Below, piece by piece: positions 63,145 through 64,000 of a DNA stretch of 64,000 nt. The stretch is from JABJOR01 sp965603075 (lineage in GTDB: Bacteria; Pseudomonadota; Alphaproteobacteria; Rhodospirillales; Casp-alpha2): positions 28,765 to 92,764 of the forward strand of contig CBFDBO010000011.1 in assembly GCA_965603075.1 (NCBI GenBank). Direction: 5' to 3'. A program made the translations under genes and the position numbers. How positions within the stretch are numbered: the stretch's first letter is position 1; each line of letters begins with the position of its first letter. Below the pieces are notes generated by a model. That model was not told the origin of the DNA and did no database searches. It worked only from the letters and a program-made list of their open reading frames with translations.

Positions 63145-64000
63145 ATGGCAGAAGCAACAATTATCGGTCACGTTGATAGCCTAAACGGCACGGTTACGGT
63201 CACCCATGTGGATGGTGAACAAGTACAGCTTCAACTCGGTGACGATGTTTTCCAAGGCGATACAATTGAAACCGCCGCTGATGGTGATGTCGGTGTCATC
63301 TTCTCTGATGAGTCATCGCTTGCGCTAGGCGCCAACAGCGATATGGTTTTTGATGAATTCGTCTATGACCCAGATGAACAGGGTGGCAGCTTCATCATGA
63401 CCACCACGGAAAGTATTTTCACGGTGATCAGTGGCGCCATTGCCAAAACCGGCGTGGATGTGATGTTGATACAAACCCCCATCGCGTCCATCGGTATTCG
63501 CGGTACGCAAGCGGCGGGACAGGTTACCCTGGACGGGGCCAAAACATTTTTCACGTTGATGAAAGAGGCCGATGGCACCCTTGGCGAAGTGGTCATTATT
63601 AACGAAAATGGTTTTCAGGTCCTCAACCAATATGGTGCGACGGTCGAATTCCAAGACGCCTTTAGCGCGCCGCCAGCATGGGTGATTTTGCCGCCATCGG
63701 CTATTCAAAATATCTTTAATTCTGCGTTTCAAGCGCTCCCTGCTCAGCACCGTCAAGGAACGCTGGATCAATTGGAGAACGATATCCGACTTGAATTGGA
63801 AGCCATCGAAAAGCAAGAAAAAGCCGCCGCCGATGAACAAGAAAACGAAGAAAAGAATAATCCCGATCCAAACGGCGATCCCAATGGCGACCCGAATGGT
63901 AACCCCAATGGTAACCCGAATGGCGACCCGAATGGCGACCCGAATGGTCCCCCGGATGGATTGCCGGGTGGATTAGGCGAATTCGGTGGTGAGTTTGGTG
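63145..64000 (+). CDS. FecR-domain protein with DPNG repeats, probable type I secretion substrate (partial)
   Basis: The gene starts with an ATG at 63145 behind GGAG and is open at the right edge (285 codons seen). There is no signal peptide. Residues about 5-150 form a FecR-type domain (GTVTVTHVDGE, LGDDVFQGDTIETA, SIGIRGTQAAG). A charged segment rich in Glu and Lys follows, then eight 12-bp units encoding DPNG/NPNG repeats and a glycine-rich part. Divergent from the secretion genes and without signal peptide, it fits the N-terminus of a large type I-secreted surface protein. The secretion signal would lie beyond the window. Confidence 0.85.
   Translation, partial: MAEATIIGHVDSLNGTVTVTHVDGEQVQLQLGDDVFQGDTIETAADGDVGVIFSDESSLALGANSDMVFDEFVYDPDEQGGSFIMTTTESIFTVISGAIAKTGVDVMLIQTPIASIGIRGTQAAGQVTLDGAKTFFTLMKEADGTLGEVVIINENGFQVLNQYGATVEFQDAFSAPPAWVILPPSAIQNIFNSAFQALPAQHRQGTLDQLENDIRLELEAIEKQEKAAADEQENEEKNNPDPNGDPNGDPNGNPNGNPNGDPNGDPNGPPDGLPGGLGEFGGEFG
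63865..63960 (+). repeat. Eight 12-bp tandem units in the FecR-domain gene
   Basis: Degenerate units such as gacccgaatggt and aaccccaatggt are repeated eight times in frame and encode DPNG or NPNG, the last unit PPDG. Confidence 0.92.

Noticed and set aside
63865..63960. CRISPR-like repeat array
   Set aside because: The units are contiguous, in frame and without spacers; the same holds for the other tandem arrays.
63791..63976. Methionine/threonine/arginine repeat protein on the plus strand
   Set aside because: It is another frame of the DPNG repeat in the FecR-domain gene.
63145..64000. FecR anti-sigma factor
   Set aside because: There is no membrane segment, no sigma factor gene nearby, and the DPNG repeats and secretion genes point to a secreted surface protein.

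Overview
The window looks like a chromosomal segment of a sulfur-oxidising alphaproteobacterium of moderate GC content. The assignment rests on the gene families present: a reverse (oxidative) dissimilatory sulfite reductase operon, a TctABC citrate-type transporter with TctDE, BKACE and TMADH-family enzymes, bicupins and a TolC/HlyD/HlyB type I secretion set. It cannot be narrowed safely to a genus from sequence alone. No tRNA, rRNA, CRISPR array, transposase or phage gene was seen.

Region 1 (1-11.5 kb, minus strand) is an uninterrupted operon in the order dsrA-B-E-F-H-C-M-K-L-J-O-P-N, the gene order known from sulfur oxidisers that store sulfur globules; dsrN runs off the left edge. Region 2 (11.5-18.8 kb) holds its accessory genes: two tiny overlapping genes upstream of dsrA, an ArsR-type regulator with two cysteines placed like those of persulfide sensors, two rhodaneses (the second fused to a HigA-like DNA-binding domain), a DsrE2-like protein, a FadL-type outer membrane protein, a ribbon-helix-helix protein, the siroheme enzyme CobA and a YbiB/TrpD2-like protein. 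Three AT-rich palindromes with the same TTAT-N8-ATAA geometry lie upstream of dsrA, at the arsR start and in the arsR/rhodanese interval.

Region 3 (18.9-34.7 kb) is an amine-type catabolic locus. A polyamine-family ABC transporter (Tat-exported binding protein, two permeases, ATPase), a BetI-like TetR regulator, three tandem trimethylamine-dehydrogenase-like flavoproteins and an aldehyde dehydrogenase run on the plus strand. A bicupin and a possible ferritin-like protein run divergently. Two near-identical palindromes, 44 bp apart, sit in the divergent promoter.

Region 4 (35-47.3 kb) has two multi-PAS/CHASE histidine kinases, a Sel1-repeat protein, an enolase-superfamily/BKACE/GNAT/deacetylase cluster and a YgiQ radical SAM protein. 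Region 5 (47.3-57.3 kb) has tctCBA, divergent tctDE with an extra periplasmic binding protein, upp, and pcaI-pcaJ-pcaF. Region 6 (57.5-64 kb) is a type I secretion locus: a TolC protein with a C-terminal SPOR-like domain, a small secreted protein, HlyD and HlyB homologues, and the start of a FecR-domain protein with DPNG repeats that runs off the right edge.

A pattern running across regions is the frequency of short direct tandem duplications (9-27 bp units). Inside genes they are in frame; others lie at gene ends or in promoters.
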